A DNA stretch of 5,742 bases, taken from the NCBI GenBank assembly GCA_964462125.1, contig CAYWXT010000305.1:1-5742 (forward strand). Reading direction: 5' to 3'. This DNA comes from JAWLFY01 sp964462125. Its GTDB lineage: Bacteria > Planctomycetota > Planctomycetia > Pirellulales > Pirellulaceae. Every line of letters begins with the position of its first letter. Within the stretch, counting starts at the first letter, position 1. This document shows positions 1-5,742 of the stretch, one piece after another. The position numbers and the translations under genes are program-made. A model generated the notes under the pieces. That model ran no database searches, was not told the origin of the DNA, and saw only the letters and a program-made list of their open reading frames with translations.

Positions 1-9
1 TATAGCAAC

Positions 10-22
10 AGCACTTCGTGCT
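10..22 (-). other. Short hairpin over the stop codon of the 87-aa ORF
   Basis: AGCAC and GTGCT form a perfect 5-bp stem around a GAA triloop. The stem includes part of the TAG stop codon of the small leftward gene. No T-run follows it before the window edge, so calling it a terminator would be weak. It may be a mere small palindrome. Confidence 0.25.
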
Positions 23-284
23 ACCGATCAGCCACAAAAATCGCGGAAGAACCCCCTACCGTCTTCAAGGGAACCCCGCTTTCGATCTGATCGGCGACAA
101 ATTCCCAAGCACCAGCATCCGTGAACGGAAGGCCGGAAGCTGGGTCAATAACATCTGTAGGCTGCCATTCGGTCGGCCGATCGCGGGTCCACTCGCTCGT
201 CCTGGCTTTCTTCCGGCGAGAAAGAGTAGCCAGCTGCGTTCGTATCTCCGCTTCCGTGTCCCTTTCGGAATCGTGCTCGCCCAT
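21..284 (-). CDS. Small hypothetical protein (87 aa), possibly C-terminally truncated
   Basis: I do not recognise a named family. The protein is soluble, has no signal peptide or membrane segment, and falls in two parts. Residues 1-45 are highly charged (acidic start, then an Arg/Lys-rich helix-like stretch around 19-40). Residues 46-73 look like a folded motif, with DPASGLPFTDAGAWEF followed by VADQIESGVPL. From memory, planctomycete genomes carry small proteins with a similar DP-x-[ST]G-x-PFT-x-x-x-AWEF core that continue for some 30 more residues. If that is right, the tail here (GGSSAIFVADR) is abnormal and the gene is shortened. This is inference. No Shine-Dalgarno site precedes the ATG, but a well-matched promoter at 323-350 points at it, which supports it as a real gene. 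An ORF of this size could still be chance. Confidence 0.55.
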   Translation of the reverse strand: MGEHDSERDTEAEIRTQLATLSRRKKARTSEWTRDRPTEWQPTDVIDPASGLPFTDAGAWEFVADQIESGVPLKTVGGSSAIFVADR

Positions 285-322
285 TCGCTGGGTTTCGCCC
301 GTGTTGTCGCTCGCATAAATAG

Positions 323-350
323 ATCATATGGCTGCTGCGTTACGAGTCAA
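323..350 (-). promoter_or_regulatory. Sigma70-type promoter for the 87-aa gene
   Basis: Read on the minus strand, TTGACT (345-350) and TATGAT (323-328) are separated by 16 bp. Each matches the sigma70 consensus at 5 of 6 positions. Transcription would start near 316 and give a leader of about 30 nt before the ATG at 284. Both the position and the direction fit the small gene. The call rests on consensus alone. Confidence 0.5.
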
Positions 351-860
351 TGCCGCGGGGTGTCATTTGGTCTCACCAAAAAGAAAGGGGGAGCTCGGTC
401 GATTTGCAATGCAGCCGGTGGGACTTCAATCTTGTCGGCATTGGGCTCCATGCGTGGCCAGTGCTTCGGTGTCCAACGCCCCGGGGCACGATCGTATTGA
501 AGAAGCCGTCTGCATCAAGCTGCGTTGCCTTCCAGGACGAACCGTCCTGGGTGTGGATGGCCGACCAGAGAATCGCCGCTGTCGGTGATCGCTGTTGCTC
601 CGCAGTCCGGTTCCTCGACGCCGCGCACGTCCACCTTTACCGAAACCCGAGCCACGGGGTGTGTCTTCGGCTTCAGCTCGCAAGGGAAGTCGAAACGCCC
701 TTGCGACGACGGGGGCGAGGGGATTTGAACTTGCCCCCCCCTCAGAATAGCCGCGTTTTCCGCAAAGTTCACCACGATCGGGCCCCGCAGGGAGCCGGGC
801 CCACCAATAGGAGCGGGCCCAAGAAATAGGCGTAACGCACTGCAGTACAAGGACTTAAGG
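351..860. other. Stretch without a supportable gene
   Basis: About 500 bases between the promoter of the small gene and the terminator of tRNA-Pro. Open frames exist on both strands, as expected in GC-rich DNA, but none has a convincing start site, a recognisable domain or an upstream promoter. The longest leftward frame (515-892) starts inside the tRNA terminator hairpin and contains a peptide, GGQVQIPS, that comes from a tRNA T-arm sequence, so I do not accept it. The contents I can name are a tRNA 3'-end-like fragment (712-742) and three GGGCCC hexamers at 780, 797 and 815. The stretch is probably degraded sequence downstream of a tRNA gene. Confidence 0.5.
712..742 (-). pseudogene. tRNA 3'-end-like fragment (T-arm remnant)
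   Basis: This stretch matches the 3' part of the nearby tRNA-Pro gene (903-933) at 24 of 31 positions without gaps and in the same orientation. The identical core is GATTTGAAC, which is the tRNA T-loop TTCAAAT read on the minus strand. The T-stem no longer pairs and no D-arm or anticodon arm can be built upstream, so it is not a working tRNA. It could be an old attachment-site copy left by an integrating element, a fragment of another decayed tRNA, or chance similarity. Confidence 0.4.
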
Positions 861-888
861 AGAAACGCACCGCTTTGAACAGCGGTGC
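861..888 (-). terminator. Rho-independent terminator of tRNA-Pro
   Basis: On the minus strand GCACCGCT, a GTTCAA loop and AGCGGTGC form a perfect 8-bp GC-rich stem (867-874 with 881-888), followed by GTTTCT. It lies 12 nt beyond the 3' end of the tRNA, in the right direction. The T-run is short and interrupted, so termination may be partial. Confidence 0.7.
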
Positions 889-900
889 CCATTATTTCAG

Positions 901-974
<74 letters not shown>

Positions 975-1119
975 AGGGGGTGACCGTGCTTGAATCCACC
1001 GTCACAAGGATAGACTACCGAACGAAGTCGATCCGGGAAAGGTTGCTCCGACCGTTTTCGCTTTGTCGCTCAGTGGTGCTTCGCATCGCAGCGTCGAGTC
1101 CGTTTGCCTGAGGAGGATC

Positions 1120-1145
1120 TGACCGAGCCTAGCTCATCTCGGTCA
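1120..1145 (-). terminator. Stem-loop at the end of the beta-propeller gene
   Basis: TGACCGAG (1120-1127) and CTCGGTCA (1138-1145) form a perfect 8-bp stem around a 10-nt loop. The stem includes the TGA stop codon of the propeller gene. No T-run follows, so it may act as an mRNA 3'-end stabiliser or a weak terminator and not as a classic intrinsic terminator. It separates this gene from the downstream tRNA-Pro, which lies about 145 bp further on in the same direction. Confidence 0.4.
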
Positions 1146-2468
1146 CGGCGTTTGCGCGTTGACGGATTCGAGGATGCCGCTGATGTCGATCAAGTGGAGT
1201 TGTCGGCCTTGGTCTTCATGGGGTGTGTCGATGCAGACGAGCGTCCCGTCCCGACTGAATCGGGGATGGGTATCGACGCGCCATTCGCCGGTGTATGCGG
1301 GGGGCAAATGGAATTCGCCGAGGTCGAAACGTTGACCGGTGGGGACGTGATACAAATGCGGCGTCTGGATTCGCCGGTCGGTCTTGGGGTAGGTATCGTT
1401 CAGGATCCATTCGTTTCCAGGAAGGTAGCTGATGTGACCGGTTGAATTGAGCACGCCTTTCCCGATGTGCTGGACTTCTCCTCCGCCGACTTTGTCTTCA
1501 AAGAGGAAGTTTCCCCATCTCGATTCGTCCAGCCAGTGGCGGGACTGGGACAGGATGTGCTTGGGATCGCGCCAGATAAAATGGGAGGCGTAGCCATTGG
1601 GGATCACGATCCGGATGTCACTTCCATCCGGGTTGGCGGTAATCATCCGCGTCAACCGATTTCCCTGCGGATACCGCCAGCGGTGCAAGGCGATGAACCG
1701 CGAACCGTCGGGGCTGAACAGCAGGTGGTTGAAGTAATGTTTGATCCCGAACTGTTCGTCAGGGATCGGGCCCATGCGTGCGACTTGTTGGAGTGAAATG
1801 ATCAGCTCCGCGTCGCCCGACTCGAGGTCGATGAAATGGATTCCAGACTCTGCCGGTGCCAGATCCTCTGCGTGGGGATCGGGCAGTCCGGCATAGCCGT
1901 AGCCAGGGCGAACATCTTGAATACGCCGAAAATCGGCCGACACCGCCGACTTGCCATCAGGGCTGACAGCGTAGACGGGGTGGGGGATCGTTCGCTTTTC
2001 GCCGGAGTGGGTGTCGAGGATGTGCAGACAAAAGCGATCGCCTTCTCGGTCGTTCCAGAGCACATGGCGGTCGGATCCCGGAAGCCATTGCAACATGCAT
2101 CCCTGTTGCCAATTCCACGCTCGGCTTTCCCCCAATTCGATCCAGCGATCGTCGTCATGCAGATCGACCATCCCGATCTGAATCACGTCGTCGGCTGTTG
2201 GGGAGCGGTGCTCGAAGTCGACTTGCATCCCCAACACATAACGGTCGGTAGGATCGAACTGCAGTTTGTCGTAGTAGCCGAACCAGTGATGTTTCGGGCC
2301 TTGCGTGATCACTCGCGTTGGTGGAAATGAATCCTCGCCGGTTGCTGTCGGTGGAAACCAAGCGGCGGCGAGGGCCAACACTATTGCGGCCGTGATGAAT
2401 CGCGCGGGACTCTCAGGATTCGAGAGAATCCGAGTGGGTGGGCAAATGGAGGTGGGGGCGATATCCAT
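1143..2468 (-). CDS. Exported TolB / oligogalacturonate-lyase-like beta-propeller protein
   Basis: A 441-aa protein predicted to be exported and to fold as a beta-propeller. Residues 24-38 form a hydrophobic signal-peptide core (ITAAIVLALAAAWF) after a long polar start, with a likely cleavage near ATG|EDS at 44. The mature part contains repeated PD40/TolB-type strands: LQFDP (69-73), VSPDG (168-172), FSPDG (251-255) and RFSRDG (403-408). Further conserved-looking motifs are HHWFGYYDKLQFDP (60-73), HYFNH (244-248), GHISYLPG (344-351) and DTHPRFSRDG (399-408). His residues in such motifs recall the metal-binding propeller of PL22 oligogalacturonate lyases, but I cannot confirm the catalytic set, so an enzyme activity is inference; a binding role is equally possible. 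An in-frame ATG at 2510 would add 14 residues (455 aa). I prefer 2468 because a GGAGG site precedes it by 6 nt, while 2510 has none. Confidence 0.88.
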   Translation of the reverse strand: MDIAPTSICPPTRILSNPESPARFITAAIVLALAAAWFPPTATGEDSFPPTRVITQGPKHHWFGYYDKLQFDPTDRYVLGMQVDFEHRSPTADDVIQIGMVDLHDDDRWIELGESRAWNWQQGCMLQWLPGSDRHVLWNDREGDRFCLHILDTHSGEKRTIPHPVYAVSPDGKSAVSADFRRIQDVRPGYGYAGLPDPHAEDLAPAESGIHFIDLESGDAELIISLQQVARMGPIPDEQFGIKHYFNHLLFSPDGSRFIALHRWRYPQGNRLTRMITANPDGSDIRIVIPNGYASHFIWRDPKHILSQSRHWLDESRWGNFLFEDKVGGGEVQHIGKGVLNSTGHISYLPGNEWILNDTYPKTDRRIQTPHLYHVPTGQRFDLGEFHLPPAYTGEWRVDTHPRFSRDGTLVCIDTPHEDQGRQLHLIDISGILESVNAQTP

Positions 2469-2474
2469 GCGACC

Positions 2475-2479
2475 CCTCC
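2475..2479 (-). promoter_or_regulatory. Shine-Dalgarno site choosing the ATG at 2468
   Basis: GGAGG on the minus strand ends 6 nt before the ATG at 2468, an ideal spacing. The alternative upstream ATG at 2510 has no such site, and starting there would put this sequence inside the coding region. This moves the start to the shorter form with a more compact signal peptide. Confidence 0.6.
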
Positions 2480-2521
2480 GATTCGCTGTTGGGGAGAATG
2501 ATTGAGGCATTCGCGGTGGCG

Positions 2522-2559
2522 GTGTCCCTACGGCGAGTTAGTGTCCCTACGGCGAGTTA
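2522..2559. repeat. Perfect 19-bp tandem duplication
   Basis: Two identical head-to-tail copies of GTGTCCCTACGGCGAGTTA (2522-2540 and 2541-2559). The second copy contains the TAA stop codon of the coiled-coil gene; the first repeats that TAA 19 bp downstream. It fills much of the gap before the propeller gene and has no internal hairpin. Confidence 0.95.
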
Positions 2560-3018
2560 GGACTGCTGCTGCGCCACCGCCTCGCTGGTGCCGAGTTGGG
2601 CGAGGACCTGGAGGACGCCGTTGAGGTGGGCCAAGCGGGGACCGAAGCGGTCGACAAACTCGTTGAGCATGTATTCCCCTTCGATCAGGTGTTCGCCCGT
2701 CTCGGCGATCTCCTCGGTCAGATTCTCCAAAAACTGGGTCTGTACCTCGCTGAGCGTCTCTGCGGCTCGTCGGCAGGAACGCGAGAGTTCTGGATTGGCG
2801 TTCTTCCACTGCTGCAGTTCACCTGCCCGTTGCTGCTGCATCGCCGCGTTCTGCTGCACGAGTTGCTCCAACAGCCGGTTCTGCTGTTGCTGGCCAACGA
2901 CCAATTGCCGCAGCAGTTCGTGGGTCAGGCGGTCGTCAGACTCATCCTTCGAAGATTCCGCTTCCGCTGAGACATCGATCCGGAACACGGGCGAAAGGGG
3001 CTCTTGTTCGTATGACAT
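2557..3018 (-). CDS. Gln-rich coiled-coil hypothetical protein (153 aa)
   Basis: Function unknown. No signal peptide or membrane segment is visible, so it is probably cytoplasmic. Residues 1-30 are acidic and likely disordered. Residues 30-71 form a Gln-rich heptad-like helix (LLRQLVVGQQQQNRLLEQLV), followed by an NPELSRSC turn at 74-82. A second long amphipathic helical region covers 84-145, with NEFVDRFGPRLAHLNGVLQV near the end. I recall similar proteins in planctomycete genomes, without a known role. An oligomerising or scaffolding role is the natural guess. The start is supported by AGGAAG 8 nt upstream and a promoter at 3068-3097. The propeller gene follows 88 bp downstream on the same strand, so they may share a transcript. 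Confidence 0.82.
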   Translation of the reverse strand: MSYEQEPLSPVFRIDVSAEAESSKDESDDRLTHELLRQLVVGQQQQNRLLEQLVQQNAAMQQQRAGELQQWKNANPELSRSCRRAAETLSEVQTQFLENLTEEIAETGEHLIEGEYMLNEFVDRFGPRLAHLNGVLQVLAQLGTSEAVAQQQS

Positions 3019-3026
3019 TCGCGGGG

Positions 3027-3032
3027 CTTCCT
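3027..3032 (-). promoter_or_regulatory. Shine-Dalgarno site of the coiled-coil gene
   Basis: AGGAAG on the minus strand lies 8 nt before the ATG at 3018 and supports this start. Confidence 0.5.
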
Positions 3033-3067
3033 ACGGCGGTCGAGACGAGTTCATTTTGCTGGGCCCG

Positions 3068-3097
3068 AGTATAACCACGGCAAATTGGCGATGTCGA
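3068..3097 (-). promoter_or_regulatory. Sigma70-type promoter of the coiled-coil gene
   Basis: On the minus strand TCGACA (3092-3097) and TATACT (3068-3073) are separated by 18 bp; each box matches the consensus at 5 of 6 positions. Transcription would start near 3061, giving a leader of roughly 40 nt that contains the AGGAAG site. Confidence 0.45.
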
Positions 3098-3319
3098 GAA
3101 ATTGCTGCCGCGAGCTAGGAATTCGTTCGAGACTTGAGCCCAACGTCCGGTTTTTTCGAAACCTTTTCCACGACCGGCTGGATTTACGTGGGCGTGGACC
3201 GTTTCCGCGTGCGGCCGGCATGACCACTCAAGTCGGCACAAGGGGAACGCCGAAGAGAAACCCTGTCCGCCGCCGGCCTCCCGCTCCGCCGGTGTCCTTT
3301 CCTTGCTACAACCCGACGC

Positions 3320-3856
3320 ATGGCCTTGCCCTCAGCACCCGAAGCCCTGGCCTATTACACCGTGACGCAAAGTGACCGAACCGGTTGGACCGGCGGACTG
3401 CTGGTGCTCAACAGCACCGGGCGGCCGTTGGAGTTCCAGTGCACCCTTCCGGTTCGTCCTTCGCGGGCTCATGAGATTCTGTACGGTCCCACCTTGCGTG
3501 AACACCTGATTGGCGAGGTCATCGCGCCGGTGCTGTTGAAAAAATGTCGCACCCCGCTGGCGATGATCTGCTGCGACCAGCCCGAGGCGTTTCGCGTTCG
3601 CAGCTGGGACGGAGTTCCCGTCGTCCTGGCCGTGGAGGCGGCTGAGGAGGAGGAGGGGCCGATCACAGGCGATATGGTGCCTGGGGCGGAAACCGTCTCC
3701 TTTGCCCAGGGACACGTTTCGGTCGAGTCGGCGCGGCGTGGTGCCGTGGAACAGTTGGCAGAGCGGTTTCAGGATTTCCCCGACCTGACCGAACCGTTCG
3801 ACCGGATCCGGGAAGCGATCCACGAGGCGCAGGTCCAGCTAGCGCGGGCAGCGTAG
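3320..3856 (+). CDS. Conserved-looking hypothetical protein (178 aa) upstream of SNF2 helicase
   Basis: Function unknown. Residues 11-106 look like a beta-rich domain (AYYTVTQ, GGLLVLNSTGRPLEFQ, then HEILYGPTLREHLIGEVI at 51-68 and a hydrophobic PLAMICCD at 79-86). A short acidic run of Glu (109-112) links it to a C-terminal part that ends in an amphipathic helix (about 160-178). Cys residues at 41, 76, 84 and 85 do not form an obvious zinc-binding pattern. There is no signal peptide or membrane segment. From memory, proteins with a GRPLEF...EILYGPTLR core occur in planctomycetes; no role is known to me. The ATG at 3320 lacks a Shine-Dalgarno site. It lies 70 bp before the helicase gene on the same strand, so the two are probably co-transcribed and may be functional partners. 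Confidence 0.82.
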   Translation: MALPSAPEALAYYTVTQSDRTGWTGGLLVLNSTGRPLEFQCTLPVRPSRAHEILYGPTLREHLIGEVIAPVLLKKCRTPLAMICCDQPEAFRVRSWDGVPVVLAVEAAEEEEGPITGDMVPGAETVSFAQGHVSVESARRGAVEQLAERFQDFPDLTEPFDRIREAIHEAQVQLARAA

Positions 3857-3926
3857 CTAAAAAGCGAGTGCAGCTGGGACGCGAGAGTCCACCCGAACCC
3901 GCTCTTCCCCCCCCTGGCATTGCCCC

Positions 3927-5675
3927 ATGAACCGTCTGCAGTTCCCCTGGCACTCTCCGTCAGCGGCTCCTTTGCGCGCGGAGATTGACCAGCAGCGAGC
4001 GTGGTCCGCGGGGTCGCTCGATCCGGTGGAGGCGCGATCCCTTGCGTGGGAACCGATCGAACCGCGGTGTTTGGCGGTCAAGCTGCCCGGTATCAACACT
4101 CGCGCCACCGGCTTCCAGTTCCCCGAGGGCGTCGCGAGGGTGACGCTGAATTCGCCCCCACCCCATTCACCCGAGTCGGACGCCCGGCCGCGGCGACCAG
4201 GCCGGCAAGCAGGAACCAAACGGACGCGGATCGCGCCACCCAAGGATGTTGTGAAACTGCAAGACCGGTTGTACTACCTGTTGCAGCCCCCCCTGGACCA
4301 GCTCGTCGGGACCGGCCAGCTCAGTTTCCCGTTCGAGCCGTTTCCGTATCAGTTGGACGGGATCGCGTTCCTCTTTCCGCGTTATGCCTGCGTGCTGGCG
4401 GACGAAATGGGGCTGGGCAAAACGATGCAGGCGATCAGCACGATCCGGCTGTTGCTCCGCAGTGGCGAGCTTCGGAGCGTGTTGTTGATCTGTCCGAAGC
4501 CACTCGTCTCCAACTGGGTCCGTGAGTTCGGCATTTGGGCTCCGGAGGTTCCGGTGGCGGTGATCGAAGGGAGCGCGGCCAAGCGGTCGTTCCAGTGGCG
4601 GTCGCAGGAGGTGCCGGTGAAGGTCGCCAACTACGAACTGCTGATGCGCGACCGCGAGGTGGTGCTCGACGAGAATTCGCACTTCGATCTGGTGGTGCTC
4701 GATGAGGCCCAGCGAATCAAGAATCGCCAGAGCACGACCAGCGAGATCGTGCGAGGCATTCCCCGCAGCCGGTCCTGGGCGCTGACCGGCACGCCGGTGG
4801 AAAACTCGCCCGATGATCTGGTCGGAATCTTCGACTATCTCTCCCCAGGTTACCTCAATCCGGGGATGCCGATGACGCAGATGGCCGCGGCGAGCAAGGA
4901 TTACATTTTGCGGCGAACCAAAGAGATGGTGCTCGATGACATGCCGCCGAAGATGCACCGGGACGCGGAACTCGATCTGACCCCCGAGCAATGGGAAACC
5001 TACGAAGCGGCGGAGTCACAGGGGGTGATCAAGCTGGAGGGACTCGGCCAGGAACTGACGATTCAGCACGTCTTCGAGTTGGTGCTGCGCCTCAAGCAGA
5101 TCTGCAATTTCGATCCGGTCACCGGCAGCAGCACCAAGCTGGAACGGTTGGAGGCCGACCTGGAGGAGGTCGCGGCGAGTGGTCACAAGGCGATCGTCTT
5201 CAGCCAATGGACCGGGTCGATCGACAAAATGAAACAAGCCCTGCAGCGATTCGGGCCGCTGGAGTATCACGGCAAGATTCCGCACAAGCAGCGCGAGACA
5301 GTGATCGACCGGTTCAAGAACGACCCGAACAGCCGCGTGATCTTGATGAGTTATGGCGCCGGCAGCGTCGGCTTGAATCTGCAGTTCTGCCAATATGTGT
5401 TTCTGTTCGACCGCTGGTGGAACCCAGCAATCGAGGACCAGGCGATCAACCGGGCGCACCGCATCGGTGCGGCCGGGCCGGTGACCGTCACCCGGATGCT
5501 GGCCCGCAACACGATCGAGCAGCGCATCGCGGATGTGTTGGATCAAAAACGGGAGATGTTCAACGCATTGTTTGCCGGGTCAAGCAATCGCAGCGGTAGC
5601 AGCGGAGGGTTGACCCGCGACGAGGTCTTTGGGCTGTTCGACCTGAGAGCCCCCTGTGGAAAAAAGGTGGGTTGA
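3927..5675 (+). CDS. SNF2-family DEAD/DEAH-box helicase / ATPase (582 aa)
   Basis: A double-stranded-DNA translocase-type ATPase of the SNF2 (Swi2/Snf2, superfamily 2) family, expected to use ATP to remodel protein-DNA complexes or move along DNA in the cytoplasm. All main motifs are visible: Q-type motif FPYQLDGIAFL (139-149), Walker A DEMGLGKT (159-166), Walker B DEAQ (259-262), motif III LTGTPVEN (286-293), the SNF2 hallmark ILRRTK (327-332), motif IV IVFSQW (423-428), motif V SVGLNL (480-485), WWNP (497-500) and motif VI QAINRAHRIG (505-514). The protein is compact, with a short insert between the two RecA-like lobes and little after motif VI. The first 110 residues are not a recognised domain and include a Pro/Arg-rich, likely disordered part (76-106). 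The usual Gln after RIG is Ala. The start at 3927 lacks a Shine-Dalgarno site, so it could lie further in. No nuclease, methyltransferase or other defence partner is visible. Confidence 0.95.
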   Translation: MNRLQFPWHSPSAAPLRAEIDQQRAWSAGSLDPVEARSLAWEPIEPRCLAVKLPGINTRATGFQFPEGVARVTLNSPPPHSPESDARPRRPGRQAGTKRTRIAPPKDVVKLQDRLYYLLQPPLDQLVGTGQLSFPFEPFPYQLDGIAFLFPRYACVLADEMGLGKTMQAISTIRLLLRSGELRSVLLICPKPLVSNWVREFGIWAPEVPVAVIEGSAAKRSFQWRSQEVPVKVANYELLMRDREVVLDENSHFDLVVLDEAQRIKNRQSTTSEIVRGIPRSRSWALTGTPVENSPDDLVGIFDYLSPGYLNPGMPMTQMAAASKDYILRRTKEMVLDDMPPKMHRDAELDLTPEQWETYEAAESQGVIKLEGLGQELTIQHVFELVLRLKQICNFDPVTGSSTKLERLEADLEEVAASGHKAIVFSQWTGSIDKMKQALQRFGPLEYHGKIPHKQRETVIDRFKNDPNSRVILMSYGAGSVGLNLQFCQYVFLFDRWWNPAIEDQAINRAHRIGAAGPVTVTRMLARNTIEQRIADVLDQKREMFNALFAGSSNRSGSSGGLTRDEVFGLFDLRAPCGKKVG

Positions 5676-5682
5676 AGTTCTT

Positions 5683-5742
5683 CGTTGTTCGTTGTTCGTT
5701 GTTCGTTGTTCGTTGTTCGTTGTTCGTTGTTCGTTGTTCGTT
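5683..5742. repeat. Heptanucleotide tandem repeat array, CGTTGTT x 8.6
   Basis: Eight perfect copies of CGTTGTT plus four more bases, running to the window edge without a mismatch. The array begins 7 nt after the stop codon of the helicase gene; the six bases before it (GTTCTT) look like a degenerate edge copy. Because 7 is not a multiple of 3, all three frames of a strand read the same seven codons, and no stop codon occurs on either strand. Such arrays vary in copy number by replication slippage. The true length is not visible here. Confidence 0.97.

Larger units (their letters stand above)
3019..3319. other. Divergent intergenic region
   Basis: About 300 bases between the leftward coiled-coil gene and the rightward 178-aa gene. 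The left part carries the promoter and ribosome binding site of the leftward gene. A small inverted repeat (GGTTT, 5-nt loop, AAACC) lies at 3149-3163. I could not find a convincing promoter or Shine-Dalgarno site for the rightward gene. Open frames crossing the region on both strands have no protein-like character and run into the real genes out of frame. Confidence 0.6.

Noticed and set aside
350..829. Rightward 159-codon open frame
   Set aside because: Low-complexity, Arg/Pro-rich translation typical of chance frames in GC-rich DNA; no start signal, and it crosses the tRNA-like fragment.
515..892. Leftward 125-codon open frame with partly protein-like sequence
   Set aside because: Its only ATG-proximal part lies over the tRNA terminator hairpin, it contains a peptide (GGQVQIPS) produced by reading a tRNA T-arm-like sequence, and no promoter, ribosome site or domain supports it.
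1836..2330. Rightward 164-codon frame
   Set aside because: Lies entirely inside the well-supported leftward propeller gene and has no domain of its own.
2942..3241. Leftward 99-codon frame extending out of the coiled-coil gene region
   Set aside because: Overlaps the coiled-coil gene out of frame and crosses its promoter; no protein-like features.
4167..4991. Leftward 274-codon frame opposite the helicase
   Set aside because: Mirror frame of a GC-rich gene; Arg/His-rich composition without recognisable motifs, while the opposite strand encodes intact SNF2 motifs.
5655..5663. DnaA-box-like TGTGGAAAA near the helicase stop codon
   Set aside because: A single imperfect match inside a coding region with no cluster of boxes or AT-rich unwinding region, so no origin call.
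5660..5665. Run of six A as a programmed frameshift site at the helicase end
   Set aside because: Only five codons remain before the stop and no stimulating structure is evident; a frameshift here would only alter the tail.
5683..5742. CRISPR array
   Set aside because: The repeat is 7 bp with no spacers; it is a simple tandem repeat.

Overview
The window looks like chromosomal DNA of a planctomycete, probably Pirellulaceae (Rhodopirellula/Blastopirellula-like). The basis is GC-rich coding DNA, several proteins of a style I associate with that group (a Gln-rich coiled-coil protein, a 178-aa protein beside a SNF2 ATPase, a secreted beta-propeller with an HHWFGYYDKLQFDP motif), and a tRNA gene without encoded CCA. 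This placement is inferred from protein character; no marker gene proves it.

Left part, positions 1-1000, all read leftward. A small 87-codon gene (21-284) has a good sigma70-type promoter about 40-65 bp upstream. Positions 351-860 contain no gene I can support, but do hold a diverged copy of the 3' end of a tRNA gene. A complete tRNA-Pro(TGG) at 901-974 is followed 12 nt downstream by a hairpin with a short T-run, which should be its terminator.

Middle part, positions 1120-3100, also leftward. A gene for a Gln-rich coiled-coil protein (2557-3018), with its own promoter and Shine-Dalgarno site, is followed by an exported TolB/oligogalacturonate-lyase-like beta-propeller protein (1143-2468). 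A perfect tandem duplication of 19 bp sits at the end of the first gene and includes its stop codon. The propeller gene ends in an 8-bp hairpin that includes its stop codon. The two genes could be co-transcribed; nothing shows that they work together.

Right part, positions 3320-5742, read rightward. A conserved-looking 178-aa protein of unknown function lies 70 bp upstream of a compact SNF2-family helicase/ATPase (582 aa) with all the main motifs intact. The pair probably forms an operon. Seven bases after the helicase stop codon a perfect 7-bp tandem repeat array begins and runs off the end of the window.

I found no CRISPR array, insertion sequence, phage gene or clearly new multi-gene system. 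The items most worth a second look are the heptamer array, the tRNA fragment near tRNA-Pro, and the 178-aa/SNF2 gene pair.
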